Part shown: piece by piece, positions 11,292-21,959 of the stretch
Position numbering within the stretch: position 1 is the stretch's first letter
Layout: every line of letters begins with the position of its first letter
Source: Canna indica
Lineage: Eukaryota; Streptophyta; Magnoliopsida; Zingiberales; Cannaceae
DNA: 64,000 nt
Direction: 5' to 3'
Assembly (NCBI GenBank): GCA_034359265.1
Contig: CP136890.1
Location: forward strand, 27,632,501 to 27,696,500
Notes under the pieces: generated by a model
Database searches by the model: none
What the model saw: the letters and a program-made list of their open reading frames with translations, nothing else
What the model was told of the DNA's origin: nothing
Made by a program: the position numbers and the translations under genes

Positions 11292-12252
11292 ATCGGGACT
11301 AGGGATGGCAAAAAAACTCGTTTAAGTGGGTACCCACGGGTATTTACCCATTTATGATGGGTATGGGGAGTAATTTTCTACCCGCGGGTATTTCGCGGAT
11401 AATTTTTCATACCTGTTTATTAAATGGGGCGGGTACGGGTATTATGGTACCCGTACCCGCGGGTACCTGTTACCCGTAAAAATTAGAAAATTACAATTTT
11501 ACCATTTATATATATACACACTAAAAAACCCTAAATCCACATCCATTACCCATTACCAACAGTCCACGACACGCTGCGCCGCACGGCCCCCACTCGTCTC
11601 TCAATCTCTCCCGTCTCTCAAAGTCTCAAGTCCCGAACTCTCGATCGATCACAGCCTCTCCGCCCCTCTCCCGCAGTCCCACGATCGATCTCCTGCTGCC
11701 TCTCCCTTGATCGATCGCCTGCTGCCTCTCCTGACCGCCCGCTACCTCTCCAACTCTCCCGATCACGAACTCCTGAACTCCCGATCGCCTGCTGCCTCTC
11801 CCTTAATCGATCACATGTTGCCTCTCCCGATCACCTGCTGCCTCTCCAGCTATCCCGATCGCACACTCATGAACTCCCGATCGCCCGCTGCCTCTTCCGA
11901 TCGCGAACTCCCAAACTCCCGATCGTGGATCACCTGCAGCCTCTCCCGATCGCCCACTACCTCCCTCGATCGTGGATCGCTTGCTGCCTCTCCCGATCGC
12001 CCACTGCCTCTCTCGATCGTGGATAGCCTACTGCCTCTCTTGATCGCGAAGTCCCGATCGCGAATCGCCTGTTGCCTCTCCCGATCGTGGGTACCTGTGG
12101 GTATCCGCCCACCCGTGGATAATTAAACGGGTATCTATTTTTGATACCCGTGGGGAATAAACGAGTAACGGGTACCCATTTATTTCGCGGGGTGGGTAAC
12201 GGGTAGGAAGCCCCCATACCCGCCCTGCCCCGTTGACATCCCTAATCGGGAC
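11292..12252. mobile_element. Non-autonomous hAT element with 8-bp TSD
   Basis: A 945-bp element (11300-12244) begins TAGGGATGGCAA and ends TTGACATCCCTA, near-perfect inverted ends. It is flanked by identical 8-bp duplications ATCGGGAC at 11292-11299 and 12245-12252. An 8-bp TSD with TAGGGATG-type ends is characteristic of hAT elements. The subterminal parts are rich in GGGTACCC/ACCCGCGGGT palindromes. No transposase is present; the open frame at 11707-12126 is low-complexity. Confidence 0.92.
11600..12095. repeat. Degenerate GATCG/CTGCTGCCTCTCC minisatellite
   Basis: Inside the hAT element, a unit of roughly 20-30 bp containing CCGATCGCC and TGCTGCCTCTCC is repeated many times with variation. 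It produces Ser/Pro/Leu-rich spurious frames on both strands. This explains the open frames here. Confidence 0.7.
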
Positions 12253-12284
12253 CTACTACTAGGTGCCGAATTTTACCTTGTGGT

Positions 12285-12560
12285 TGGGCTGAAATTGATG
12301 AGTTATATGCTAAAGTTTTTGATAATATAAACTGAAATTATATTTAAAACATGCTGAAATTCTTGGTAATGTATGCTGAAATTCCAGGAGAATGTTTACT
12401 GAAATTTACTTACTTCATATGCTGAAATTTCTACGTATTAGTGTGCTGAAATTTTAAAGTTACATGCTGAAATTTCATGTTTATATGTGCTGGAATTTCA
12501 TGTCGGTATGTGCTGAAATTTCCTATTAGTGTAAGCTGAAATATCACCTAAGAGTATACT
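12285..12560. repeat. Irregular GCTGAAATT repeat
   Basis: GCTGAAATT or a close variant recurs about a dozen times in 275 bp, usually preceded by TATG or ATG and spaced about 20-30 bp apart. It lies in the gypsy-like LTR just before the copia insertion. No frame is maintained. Confidence 0.7.
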
Positions 12561-13029
12561 AAAATCTTATTTTGTAGTGTACATTTCTGTCCATTTAATG
12601 GATGTGCTTGTGGATGTGTGTGTGATGGCCGGGCTAGGAAGCGCGTTAGCATTTGAAGCTAATACCCCACCATCGAGTTGATATTGGGTCGAGATTGTTG
12701 GCTTAAGGGTCTCTCTTAAGCCTCGATCTTTATTTTGATGATAACAAACATGTATTTAATCCAAGTGTGAAGTTTTGAGTTCAGGTTGAGGTTGCGATAT
12801 GCATGCCAAATCCGTTCAAACAGGACGAAGGAAAAGATCGTCAAAGAAACGAAAGAAGAAATCGTTGAAGAAAGGCTCGGGATTAAATCAAGAAGAATTA
12901 ATATAATATGTCCCTAGGATAGTTTATCCCAAGCCAAAATTGTAAAGTTATCCATGTTGAAACTTGGTAACCAAACCCATAGAAAAGGCATGTAAAAATC
13001 CAAGGAAGAAATCATCCTCAGCCTGGGTT

Positions 13030-13375
13030 CGGTCGACCGAACAAGGCAATATAATGGTAAGCAGCCTGTTCGGTCGACCGGATGTCGGTAAAAATGGCCA
13101 GTAGCCATTTTCGGTCGACCGAAACTAGAAAAGGCAAAAGTGCAGGGTTGCGTCGGTCGACCGACAGACAGTGAAAATGGACAGAACGCTAGCGATCGAC
13201 CAATCGATCGATCGAACTGGACAGCCAAATCGCGACCCTGGCTTCAGCCAGTCGGTCGATCGACGGGTCGACCGAATATCAGAAGAAATGTAGCCGATTG
13301 ACCCTGGCTCTCACAGGTTGCCAGCGTTCGCACTAGCGATCGATCTGTCGGTCGATTGATTGATCGACCGGCCCT
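13030..13375. repeat. Palindromic GGTCGACC array in the 5' LTR (short form)
   Basis: CGGTCGACCG-like sites begin at 13030, 13071, 13112, 13154, 13193 and 13253, with further degenerate copies to 13375. The first five are spaced 39-42 bp apart. Four of them lack a 12-bp segment that the matching 3' LTR sites have. The array ends about 65 bp upstream of the TATA box, where enhancer repeats of plant copia elements usually sit. Confidence 0.85.
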
Positions 13376-13437
13376 GCGACCGAACAGCTTCAACGGTCGA
13401 TTTTTCACCTGTTGAACAGGCCGTTCGGGTGAGGGGT

Positions 13438-13445
13438 TATAAATA
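13438..13445 (+). promoter_or_regulatory. TATA box of the copia LTR promoter
   Basis: TATAAATA sits in GGGGTTATAAATACCCCTC, downstream of the palindrome array. The same word occurs at 62544-62551 in the solo LTR. The corresponding part of the 3' LTR is deleted. It is the best candidate core promoter for the element's transcript. Confidence 0.7.
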
Positions 13446-14124
13446 CCCCTCACCTAACTTCTTTACAATTTTTAACAAGTATTATTGAGCAATCAAAGAA
13501 GTCCTTTAAGCCTTCATACGATCAAGTTCTCGCGCGCCCTATGCTTCCTTCTTCGACATCAAAAAAACCAGGCGCTGCTTCTGCTTCTTCAACTGTTCTG
13601 CAATCTTTGGAGTCATCATTTTGCAAGTTGAAGACAAGAAGGTGGTGGAAAGAAGCTTGGTTCAGTCTTTTATTCTTTAGTTTTTTTCTTGTATTTGAAC
13701 TTTATTGTAACTTGTTTTCAAAGTTGAGATAGCTTGCTAGGTGTGCTAGGAAACACTTAGGGATAGCTTTATAGAATTGTGTTTTGCCTAGGTGAATAGG
13801 ATTGAGGTGTTCTCCGAGTGGTGAGAAGGGTGTCCTCAAGTGTATTCAAAGGGAAACATAAATTCTATAAAGTTGTGGTTAGAAATCTTTGGTAAGGAGC
13901 CAAGGTAGTGGAGTAGGCGATTGGCCGAACCATTATAAATATTATTGTTTGCATTGCTTCTTTATTATCTTTTATCGTTGCTATTGAATTGTGATCACAT
14001 TAACCATTAAAGAACAATTGCATTAAGTAGAGTTAAAATTGAGTAAGGAGAAAACGCACAAGGGAACATACACTATTCTCCCTCCCTCCTCCCCCCCTTC
14101 TAGTGTCAAGTTTCACTCAACATT

Positions 14125-14136
14125 TGGTATCAGAGC
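14125..14136 (+). other. Primer-binding site (initiator tRNA-Met type)
   Basis: TGGTATCAGAGC starts two bases after the 5' LTR. This is the standard plant copia minus-strand primer site, complementary to the 3' end of initiator tRNA-Met. Confidence 0.95.
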
Positions 14137-14179
14137 AAGGTCGTAGGTTAAGATTTAACCATCTTTCCTATAAGTCAAG

Positions 14180-15810
14180 ATGTCTAATGAAATCCAATTA
14201 GCTCAAGGGTCCTCTACTAATACTCCACCACTATTCGATGGGAACAACTATACCTATTGGAAGATCCACATGAATGGCTTCCTTCAATCCTTAGGCATGG
14301 ATGTATGGAGGATAATCCTAGTAGAGTATAAACAACCCGATAAGGACATGGATAAATGGGACCAAGAAGAAATTAGGCTTTTTAATGCTAATGCCAAGGC
14401 TGTCGATGCTTTATATTGCGGTCTATCAATTAATTAATTTAATAGGATCTCTACATGCAAGTCTGCATACGAAGTATGGAAGGTCCTAGAGACCACCCAT
14501 GAAGGGACTTCGCAAGTAAAGGAATCCAAAATTAACTTACTCATGCATGACTATGAAATATTTAAAATGCTTTCACATGAGTCTATTGATGCCATGCATG
14601 CTAGGTTTCAAAATATTACGAATGGCTTAGCTAACCTTGGCAGGGAGATAAAGGAAGAGGAGAAGGTAAGGAAGCTCCTTCGTTCCCTTCCAAAATCTTG
14701 GGAGCCAAAGTGACAGCTATCATGGAAGCTAAAGATTTGAGCACGTTGAAGATCACCGACCTCATTGGGTCTCTCATGACACATGAGACCCACATGAAGC
14801 AATACCAAGAAAAAGATGCCCCCAAAGGCAAGGCCATTGCCTTAAAAACATCACATCGAGCGGAAGAGTTGTCATCATCCGAGGAATTGGCGGATGATCT
14901 TGAAGAAATGACGATGCTTGCAAGAATATTCATGAGCTTCATGAGGGGAGGCATGAGGAAGGGAAGATGTGGCTACACTTGCTACCATTGCAACAAGACC
15001 GGGCACCTAAGGAAGGATTGCCCACTTCTTAAGATGACCACTACCTTCAACCCTCACAAGAAAGAAAAATACAAGAAGAAGAAGAAGGTAATGATGGCCA
15101 CGTGGGACGAAAGCGAGGCTTCATCAAGTGAAGAAGAGACAAAGAGTGAAAAAGCAAACCTTTGCTTGATGGCAAAGGATGATGAGGTAAAATTTGTTTT
15201 TGGTGAAATTTCATTTACTCAAGAAGAGTTACAAAATGAATTTGAGCAAATGCACGATGAATTCATTGCAATTAGGAGAAAATTTAGAGATCTCAAAAAG
15301 GACAATAGATCCTTAGAAATTAAAAATGATAGCTTATTACTTTCATGCAATGACATTAGAAAAGAAATAGACAATCTTAAGGAAGAAAATTGCACTCTAG
15401 AAAAGGCTAAGAAGAACCTAGAGATTAACAATAAAAAATTAGAAAAAGAAAATAAGTATTTATGTGATACAATAGAGCATTTAAATGATAGCATGCTAAC
15501 ATTAAAAAAGGAACTTTGCATGCTTAATGAAAAAATGACAACCATCAAAAATGTCTTGCCAAAGGTTGTCCATAAAGAGAAATCATCACACTCCCTTGCT
15601 CTCACATACACAAAGAGAAAATTTAATGGAAATTACTTTTCTTGTGGCATTTTTGGTCATATGGCCAAGGATTGTGCATTGAGAAGAAACCAACGTGCAA
15701 GATTTACATGGGTTTCAAAGTTTACTAACACTCAAGGACCCAAAAAAATTTGGGTACCTAAGAAAGTTTCTTCTCCTTTTGTAGATGGAGAAGCATCCTC
15801 AACTAAGTAG
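14180..15810 (+). pseudogene. copia gag, broken
   Basis: The gag frame starts at the ATG at 14180 and has the usual N-terminal FDGNNYTYWK motif. It meets a TAA at 14435-14437 and a one-base loss near 14700, where LRSLPKSW is followed by a frame change. It then stays open from 14698 to 15810. A CCHC knuckle (CYHCNKTGHLRKDC) lies near 14980. A long Lys/Glu/Asn coiled-coil region follows at about 15190-15560. A second knuckle-like motif near 15640 reads SCGIFGHMAKDC and lacks the first cysteine spacing. Gag would form the cytoplasmic virus-like particle. The stop and frameshift make this copy inactive. Confidence 0.9.
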
Positions 15811-18800
15811 GAGCACTTGGATATTGGATAGCGGTTGCTCAAAGCACATGGCGGGAGACATCAATTTGTTTGCAACCCTATCAAGTAAAGATGGTGGCAT
15901 GTCACATTTGGAGACAACGCCAAAGGTAAGATTGTTGGCATTGGTGATATAGGTATGTTCCCTTACCCATGCATTACAAATGTTTTATTAGTTGATGGGT
16001 TGAAACACAATTTGATTAGCATATCACAATTATGTGATAATGGATACATAATTGTTTTTGAAGCATCTAAATGTATTATTAGAAATACACCTTCAAATGA
16101 TATCATGTTCATTGGAAATAGACAAGAAAATGTATACACCTTAGAAATAAATGTCTTGCCAAATTCTCATGTTAGATGCTTAGTTGTCATGGAAAATGAT
16201 TCTTGGTTGTGGCATAGAAGGCTAGGACATGCTAGCATGAGCCTTATCCAAGAGATATCTAGGAAAGAATTAGTCAAAAGCTTACATAAGATAAAGTTTG
16301 AAAAAGATAAACTTTGTGATGCATGTCAACTAGGTAAGCAAGTAAAATCCTCATTTCATAGTATTAATCAAGTTAGTACATCTAGAATTCTTGAGCTTGT
16401 GCATGGATCTCTTTGGTCCATGTGATGTAGCTAGTCTAGGTGGAAAGCTATATTGCTATGTATTGGTTGATGACTTTTCTAGATTTACATGTGTTTTCTT
16501 TTTGGCTAAAAAAAATAATTTTTTTTATTTTTTCAAAAAATTTGCAAAGAAAGTTTCAAATGAAAAAGGAATTTTTATTTTGAAAATTAGGAATGACAAT
16601 GGAGGGGAATTTAAAAATGAAAAATTTACCGAGTTTTGTGATGATTTAGGTATTCAACATACCTTTTCTTCCCCTAGGACCCCTCAGCAAAATGGGGTGG
16701 TTGAGAGGAAGAAAAGAACTTTACAAGAAATGCTAGGACCATGTTATGCGAAAACAATTTGCCTAAATATTTTTGGGCCGAAGCCATAAATACTTCGTGT
16801 TATGTTCTTAACCGAGTTTTATTAAGACCAAAAATCAAGAAAACACATTTTGAGCTTTGGAATGGTAAAATCCCAAATGTGAGATATTTTCATGTTTTTG
16901 GATATAAATGTTTCATATTAAATACCAAGGATAATTTAGGAAAATTTGATTCTAAATCCGATGAAAGAATCTTCCTAAGTTATTCTACTAACTCTAAGGC
17001 TTATAGAGTATATAACCATAGAACAATGATTGTTGAAGAATCCATGTTTGTTACTTTCAATGAAACTAATGATTCTTCTAGAAATGTCAAGATTGTGAAT
17101 GTAGGTGAGGAACTTGAGGATCTCACACTTCATGATAAGGAAGTGGAGGATGAAGATAATGAGGAGACCCAACATAAAGAACCTCCATCCTCAAATCAAC
17201 CTCAAGTTGAAGATGAAGATGAAGAAGAAGCTCTACCACCTCTCCCTAAAGGATACCGATTGGTAAGAGATCATCCAATAGACTAAGTCATTGGAGAGCC
17301 TTCAACAGGAGTGGTAACAAGTTCTAAACTCAAAAATATATGCCAATATGTAGCTTTTGTTTCTCAAGTAGAGCCTAAGAATATTAAGGAAGCTATAGAA
17401 GATGAGTTTTTGGTATTAGCTATGCAAGAAGAACTCAACCAATTTGATAGAAATGATGTATGAGACTTAGTGCCTAGACCTAGTGATCAAACTATAATAG
17501 GAACCAAATGGGTATTTAGAAATAAGCTAGATGAAGAGGGATTAGTTATTAGAAATAAAACTAGGTTAGTGGCACAAGGGTACAACCAACAAGAAGGAAT
17601 AGACTATAATGAAACATATGCTCCCGTAGCTAGATTAGAAGCAATTAGAATGCTTTTAGCATATGCAAGTTTTAAGGGTTTTAAACTATTTCAAATGGAT
17701 GTAAAAAGTGCTTTTTAAAATGGTTTTATTAATAAAGAAGTTTATGTTGAACAACCCCCCGATTTTGAAAGTTTTGAGTTTCCAAACCATATTTTTAAAC
17801 TTAAAAAAGCATTATATGGTTTAAAACAAACCCCTAGGGCTTGGTATGAAAGACTTTCAATTTTTCTAATTGAACAAGGTTTTGATATAGGAAAAGCGGA
17901 TGTTTCACTTTTTATTAAGCACCATGAGAATGACATGTTACTAGTTCAAATCTATGTTGATGATATAATTTTTGGTGCTACTAATGAAATGCTTTGTGAG
18001 TGGTTTGCTAAGTGTATGCAAGATGAATTTGAGATGAGCATGATGGGAGAGCTCTCCTTCATACTTGGTCTCCAAATCAAGCAAACCAATAATGGGATTT
18101 TCATCAACCAAGCCAAGTACACAAAGGAGCTCATCAAAAGGTATGGGATGAATGAAGCCAAGATAGCTTCTACACATATAAGCGCATCCATCAAGCTTGA
18201 CAAAGATGAAGAGAGCATTAAAGTGGACGAAAAACGATATCAATGTATGATCGGTAGCCTCCTTTATTTAACCACAAGTAGACCTAATATCATGTTTAGT
18301 GTATGTGTATGTGCTAGGTTTCAATCTTGCCCTAAGATGTCTCATTTGAGTGCGGTAAAACACATATTGAGATATTTAAAGGGCACGATTGACTTAGGAT
18401 ATATTATGGTATCCATGTCATGCATCATTTGATTTAATCGGTTTTTCGGACGCTAATTTTGTCAAATGTAAGGTAGATAGAAAAAGCACTAGTGAGTGTT
18501 GCCAATTCTTAGGAGCAAGTCTTGTTTCTTGGTTCTCAAAGAAACAAAACTCGGTTGCGTTTTCAACTACCGAAGCGGAATACATCGCAGCGGCTAGTTG
18601 TTGTGTGCAAGTCATTTGGATGAAACAAACCTTTTTGACTATGGACTTAAGTATTCTTGCATACCCATACATTGTGATAATACTAGTGCAATTAACTTAA
18701 CCAAAAATCTCATTTTACACTCTAGAACTAAGCATATTGACTTGAGATATCACTTTCTTAGGGATAATGTAGCTAAGGGTAATATATCGGTAGAATTTGT

Positions 18801-18861
18801 ATCCACCGATAAACAACTTGCCAATATATTTACAATTAGGAATTTGTGCTTTTCTGAGTAA
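15811..18861 (+). pseudogene. copia pol (PR-IN-RT-RH), multiply frameshifted
   Basis: Domains follow copia order across several frames. Protease active site DSG is at 15827-15835. The integrase zinc region (WHRRLGH then CDACQLGK) lies near 16210-16335. The integrase core runs at 16391-16789 with RNDNGGEF and NGVVERK. The integrase C-terminal part reaches 17286. Reverse transcriptase runs from about 17400 with YVDD at 17953-17964. RNase H follows with STTEAEY near 18565 and KHIDLRYHFL near 18730. Breaks include a stop at 15810, shifts near 15900, 16400 and 16740, stops at 17284, 17461 and 17716, and a shift near 18410. It would have made the enzymes for reverse transcription and integration; no functional product is likely. 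Confidence 0.92.
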
Positions 18862-19421
18862 TTAAAATGTATTTTCTTCAAAATATATATGTTTTTCAAA
18901 ACCTGCTTCTATAAAGTATCATCACACTTATGTATTGCTCTGTAGTGGGGCTTTGCGACCTATTGGTGTTTCCCTTCTATAGGCTTACATTAATGGGAAG
19001 GACTATAGTGGTAGATGGTATTTGGTTTTTGTGGCTTTCTTGGTTTTTATGATGAAATTCATTAATCGTACCTTAATTCTTACCCTTTTTGATTGATGTC
19101 AAAAGGGGGAGAAAAAAGTAAGGTCACACTTGGTTTTCACGATGCATATAGTTAGTGTGTGTTTTATAGTTAAGGGGAAGATATATATATATAGTTAGGA
19201 AGAGTTAAAAATAATATGCACATTGATAGGGGGAGCATAGGTCAAGTTATAGGTAATTGAATATGCACATTGATAGGGGGAGCATAGGTTGATCGAGTTA
19301 TAAGTAGTTGAATGCATATGCTAAGGTACCTAATTATTGAATGCCTTAACTCAAACTCACAATTACTTGTGCTTTCTAAAAAATTCCATGTTATGTTTGT
19401 CATCATCAAAAAAGGGGAGAT
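18862..19421 (+). other. Non-coding tail of the copia element and polypurine tracts
   Basis: Between pol and the 3' LTR there is no frame, but there are several purine tracts of the type AAAGGGGGAG. ATTGATAGGGGGAGCATAGG occurs twice, about 46 bp apart, near 19225 and 19271. The last tract, AAAAAAGGGGAGA, ends right before the LTR and is the probable plus-strand primer. Confidence 0.75.
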
Positions 19422-20666
19422 TGTTGGCTTAAGGGTCTCTCTTAAGCCTCGACCTTTATTTTGATGATAACAAACATGTATTTAATCCAAGTGTGAAGTT
19501 TTGAGTTCAGGTTGAGGTTGCGATATGCATGCCAAATCCGCTCAAATAGGACGAAGGAAAAGATCGTCAAAGAAATGAAACAAGAAATCGTTGAAGAAAG
19601 GCTCGGGATTAAATCAAGTAGAATTAATGTAATATGTCCCTAGGATAGTTTATCCCAAGCCAAAATTATAAAGTTATCCAAGTTGAAACTTGGTAACCAA
19701 ACCCATAGAAAAGGCATGTAAAAATCCAAGGAAAAAGTCATCCTCAGCTTGGGTTCGGTCGACCGGTCGGTCGATCGAACAAGGCAATATAATGGTAAGC
19801 AGCTCGTTCAGTCAACCGACTGGTCGATCGGATGTCGGTAAAAATGGCCAGTAGCCATTTTCGATCGACCAGTCGGTCGACCAAAACTGGCGAAGGCAAA
19901 AGTGCAGGGCTACGTCGGTCGACCGGTTGGTCGATCGACAAACTACGAAAATGGACAGAACGCTAGCGGTCGACCAATCGGTTGATCGAACTGGACAGCC
20001 AAATCGTGACCCTGGCTTCAGCCAGTCGGTCGATCGAATGTCGAAAGAAATGTAGTCGGTCGACCCGTCGGTCGGCCGAGCTCTCACAGGTTGCCAGCGG
20101 TCGCACTGGCGGTCGATCTTGCAGGTTGCTTCTACTTCTGCTTCAACTGTGCTGCAATCTTTGGAGTCATCATCTTGCAAGTTGAAGACAAGAAGGCGGT
20201 GGAAAGAAGCTTGGTTCAATCTTTTATTCTTTAGCTCTTTTCTTGTATTTGAACTTTATTGTAACTTGTTTTCAAAGTTGAGATAGCTTGCTAGGTGTGC
20301 TAGGAAACACTTAGGGATAGCTTTATAGAATTATATTTTGCCTAGGTGAATAGGATTGAAGTGTTCTCCGAGTGGTGAGAAGGGTGTCCTCAAGTGTATT
20401 CAAAGGGAAATATAAATTCTATAAAGTAGTGGTTAGAAATCCTTGGTAAGGAGCCAAGGTAGTGGAGTAGGCGGGTGGCCAAACCACTATAAATATTATT
20501 GTTTGCATTGCTTCTTTATTAGCTTTTATCGTTGCTATTGAATTGTGATCACATTAACCATTAAAGAACAATTGCATTAAGTAGAGTTAAAATTGAGTAA
20601 GGAGGAAACGCACAAGGGGACAGACACTATTCAACCCCCCCTTCTAGTGTCAGGTTTCACTCAACA
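19422..20666 (+). repeat. 3' LTR of the copia element (1245 bp, internally deleted)
   Basis: Closely similar to the 5' LTR from TGTTGG to CAACA, but a join near 20120 (GGTCGATCTTGCAGG) removes about 230 bp that in the 5' LTR hold the last palindromes and the TATA box. It keeps the long form of the palindromic sites. Confidence 0.95.
19756..20118. repeat. Palindromic GGTCGACC array in the 3' LTR (long form)
   Basis: Sites start at 19756, 19809, 19862, 19916, 19967, 20027, 20057 and 20110; the first five are 51-54 bp apart. A full site reads CGGTCGACCGGTCGGTCGAT plus CG. Four sites are exactly 12 bp longer than their 5' LTR partners, and one (20027) is 12 bp shorter. Confidence 0.85.
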
Positions 20667-21469
20667 TTATTCGTCGGTGAGCCACGCCGACGAGTGACCC
20701 GAGTGACACTGGTTGGAGGGCATTTCCCAAATGAGTATTTAGGGCACTGGGACTAGAGGGTCTTCCTAGCTCAGTGAGCATGAGGCGGGGAGTTCACTAG
20801 GGTGGTCAACCTAGTGAGCGACTTGCGAGTCGTATTCAGAGATGATTGAGGATACCTTATTTGGGCCTAGTTGGGCTGGAGAGTCCGCAGCGCACACGAG
20901 ATGAATTATTAGATCCTCACATGTTATATATCAGCTCTTTGATGGATATTAAATTATTTCACTGCATTTACATATGGATTGGTTTGGTAGTAGTTGAGAC
21001 AGCCACTCACTGAGTTCTATGAACTCACCGCTCTTTTGATGTTATTTTGCAGATCACGATCATTAACGTATGGCGCTACTGGTGGTGGCAGGCTCTGGTG
21101 GCGGGTGTCGTGAAGCTAGATGGTGTAGTCGAGTCGAAATTTAAGTCTTGTGTTTACTTTGAGCATGTTGGACCTATGTGGCGTCATTTCATTTGAACCT
21201 ATTATTATGTTTTATCTTAAAGGTTTGGATTGGTATTTGAACCCTAGATATTTATATGATTGGGGTCTTTTGAGTTAAGATTGTTCATGAGTTGTCTACT
21301 CCTTCGTGTCCTTGGTTCGATTGTTTGGGTTAGGCTTTGGGGTGCTTGTGCGCACTCTAGCGGGTCATGTGACCCATTTTTGGGGCATAACAAATTGGCA
21401 TAAATTATTTCCTTCTGTTTGTAGGTCGTGAATTATTCTATTGATATGTTGACATGTGCGCACTCTAGC

Positions 21470-21900
21470 GGGTCATGTTCTCTTTGTTGCCACATCAGCA
21501 TCAATCTCCACCTATCACACCGAGGGTCACGGCACCCACACATTATCAACAGCCAATGGCAACTTCATCCATGACATTAGCACTTACAACAATGATGATG
21601 GTGTTGCGAGAGGCGGGGCGCCGCATTCCCACGTCGTCGCGTACAAGGTGTGATGGGATCTCCGCTTCAACGTGAGCAACCTTACCACCTTCAACAATTC
21701 CATCCACTTCAACGCCGACATGATATTGGTCTTCCTAGGCGACAACGCCATGGATTATATCTTGGACGACCTTGTCATGGCTCATTCCACGTGGTAGCGA
21801 GAGAGCTATTGTCATCACCATGTCGGTAACTTGGGACATTTCCCGAGGATATGACGCAGGATGTTGCATTGTGGATTTTCACTATGGGAGCGTGAGCGAG
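21470..21900 (+). pseudogene. Subtilase (subtilisin-like protease) fragment, copy 2
   Basis: The frame reads TEGHGTHTLSTANGNF, then VARGGAPHSHVVAYKV, then (past a stop) NADMILVFLGDNAMDYILDD. This follows the order of the plant S8 subtilase catalytic region: the histidine motif, the AKGGSPxARVAAYKV segment, and the stretch after it. The catalytic aspartate region before it and the serine region after it are absent. A TGA follows YKV. Plant subtilases are secreted serine proteases; this is only a piece of roughly 130 codons. It follows the gypsy-like LTR end, as in copy 1, suggesting capture by or co-duplication with that element. Confidence 0.85.
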
Positions 21901-21959
21901 CACGATTGTCAAGAGTTACTCCCCCAACAATAGATTGATTTCTCTTCTTAACACAAGAA

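Larger units (their letters stand above)
12696..14122 (+). repeat. 5' LTR of the copia element (1427 bp)
   Basis: Starts TGTTGGCTTAAGGGTCTCTC and ends TTTCACTCAACA. It is repeated at 19422-20666 and, as solo LTRs, at 61772-63223 and (diverged) 31001-32107. U3 carries an array of GGTCGACC-type palindromes at 13030-13375, then the TATA box. Relative to the 3' LTR it keeps a segment of about 230 bp that contains the TATA box. Confidence 0.95.
12696..20666 (+). mobile_element. Complete but decayed Ty1/copia LTR retrotransposon
   Basis: A 7971-bp element has 5' LTR 12696-14122, primer-binding site 14125-14136, gag, pol in copia order (protease, integrase, reverse transcriptase, RNase H), a purine tract before 19422 and 3' LTR 19422-20666. 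The LTRs start TGTTGG and end CAACA. The coding region carries several stops and frameshifts, so it is non-autonomous today. It sits inside a gypsy-like LTR. The flanks are colinear with the empty site at 6720, yet no clean 5-bp target duplication is left (GAGAT on the left, TTATT on the right). The long coiled-coil gag and large LTRs recall the SIRE/Maximus lineage, but that is only an impression. Confidence 0.95.
10470..21392 (+). mobile_element. Gypsy-like LTR, copy 2, split by nested elements
   Basis: A long LTR-like segment runs from about 10470 to 12695 and resumes at 20667, ending at 21392 in TTTTTGGGGCATAACA followed by a poor primer-binding site. The two halves are colinear with the continuous copy at 6671-7976. 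A hAT-type element (11300-12244) and a complete copia element (12696-20666) are inserted in it. The left boundary is approximate. No gypsy gag or pol was recognised next to it; a subtilase fragment follows instead. Confidence 0.6.

Noticed and set aside
11707..12126. 139-codon open frame as a gene
   Set aside because: It is a translation of a GATCG/CTGCTGCC minisatellite inside a hAT element; the opposite strand is equally open.
19756..20118. CRISPR-like array (regular palindromic repeats)
   Set aside because: It lies in retrotransposon LTRs of a plant genome, the spacers are the same between LTR copies, and no cas genes exist.
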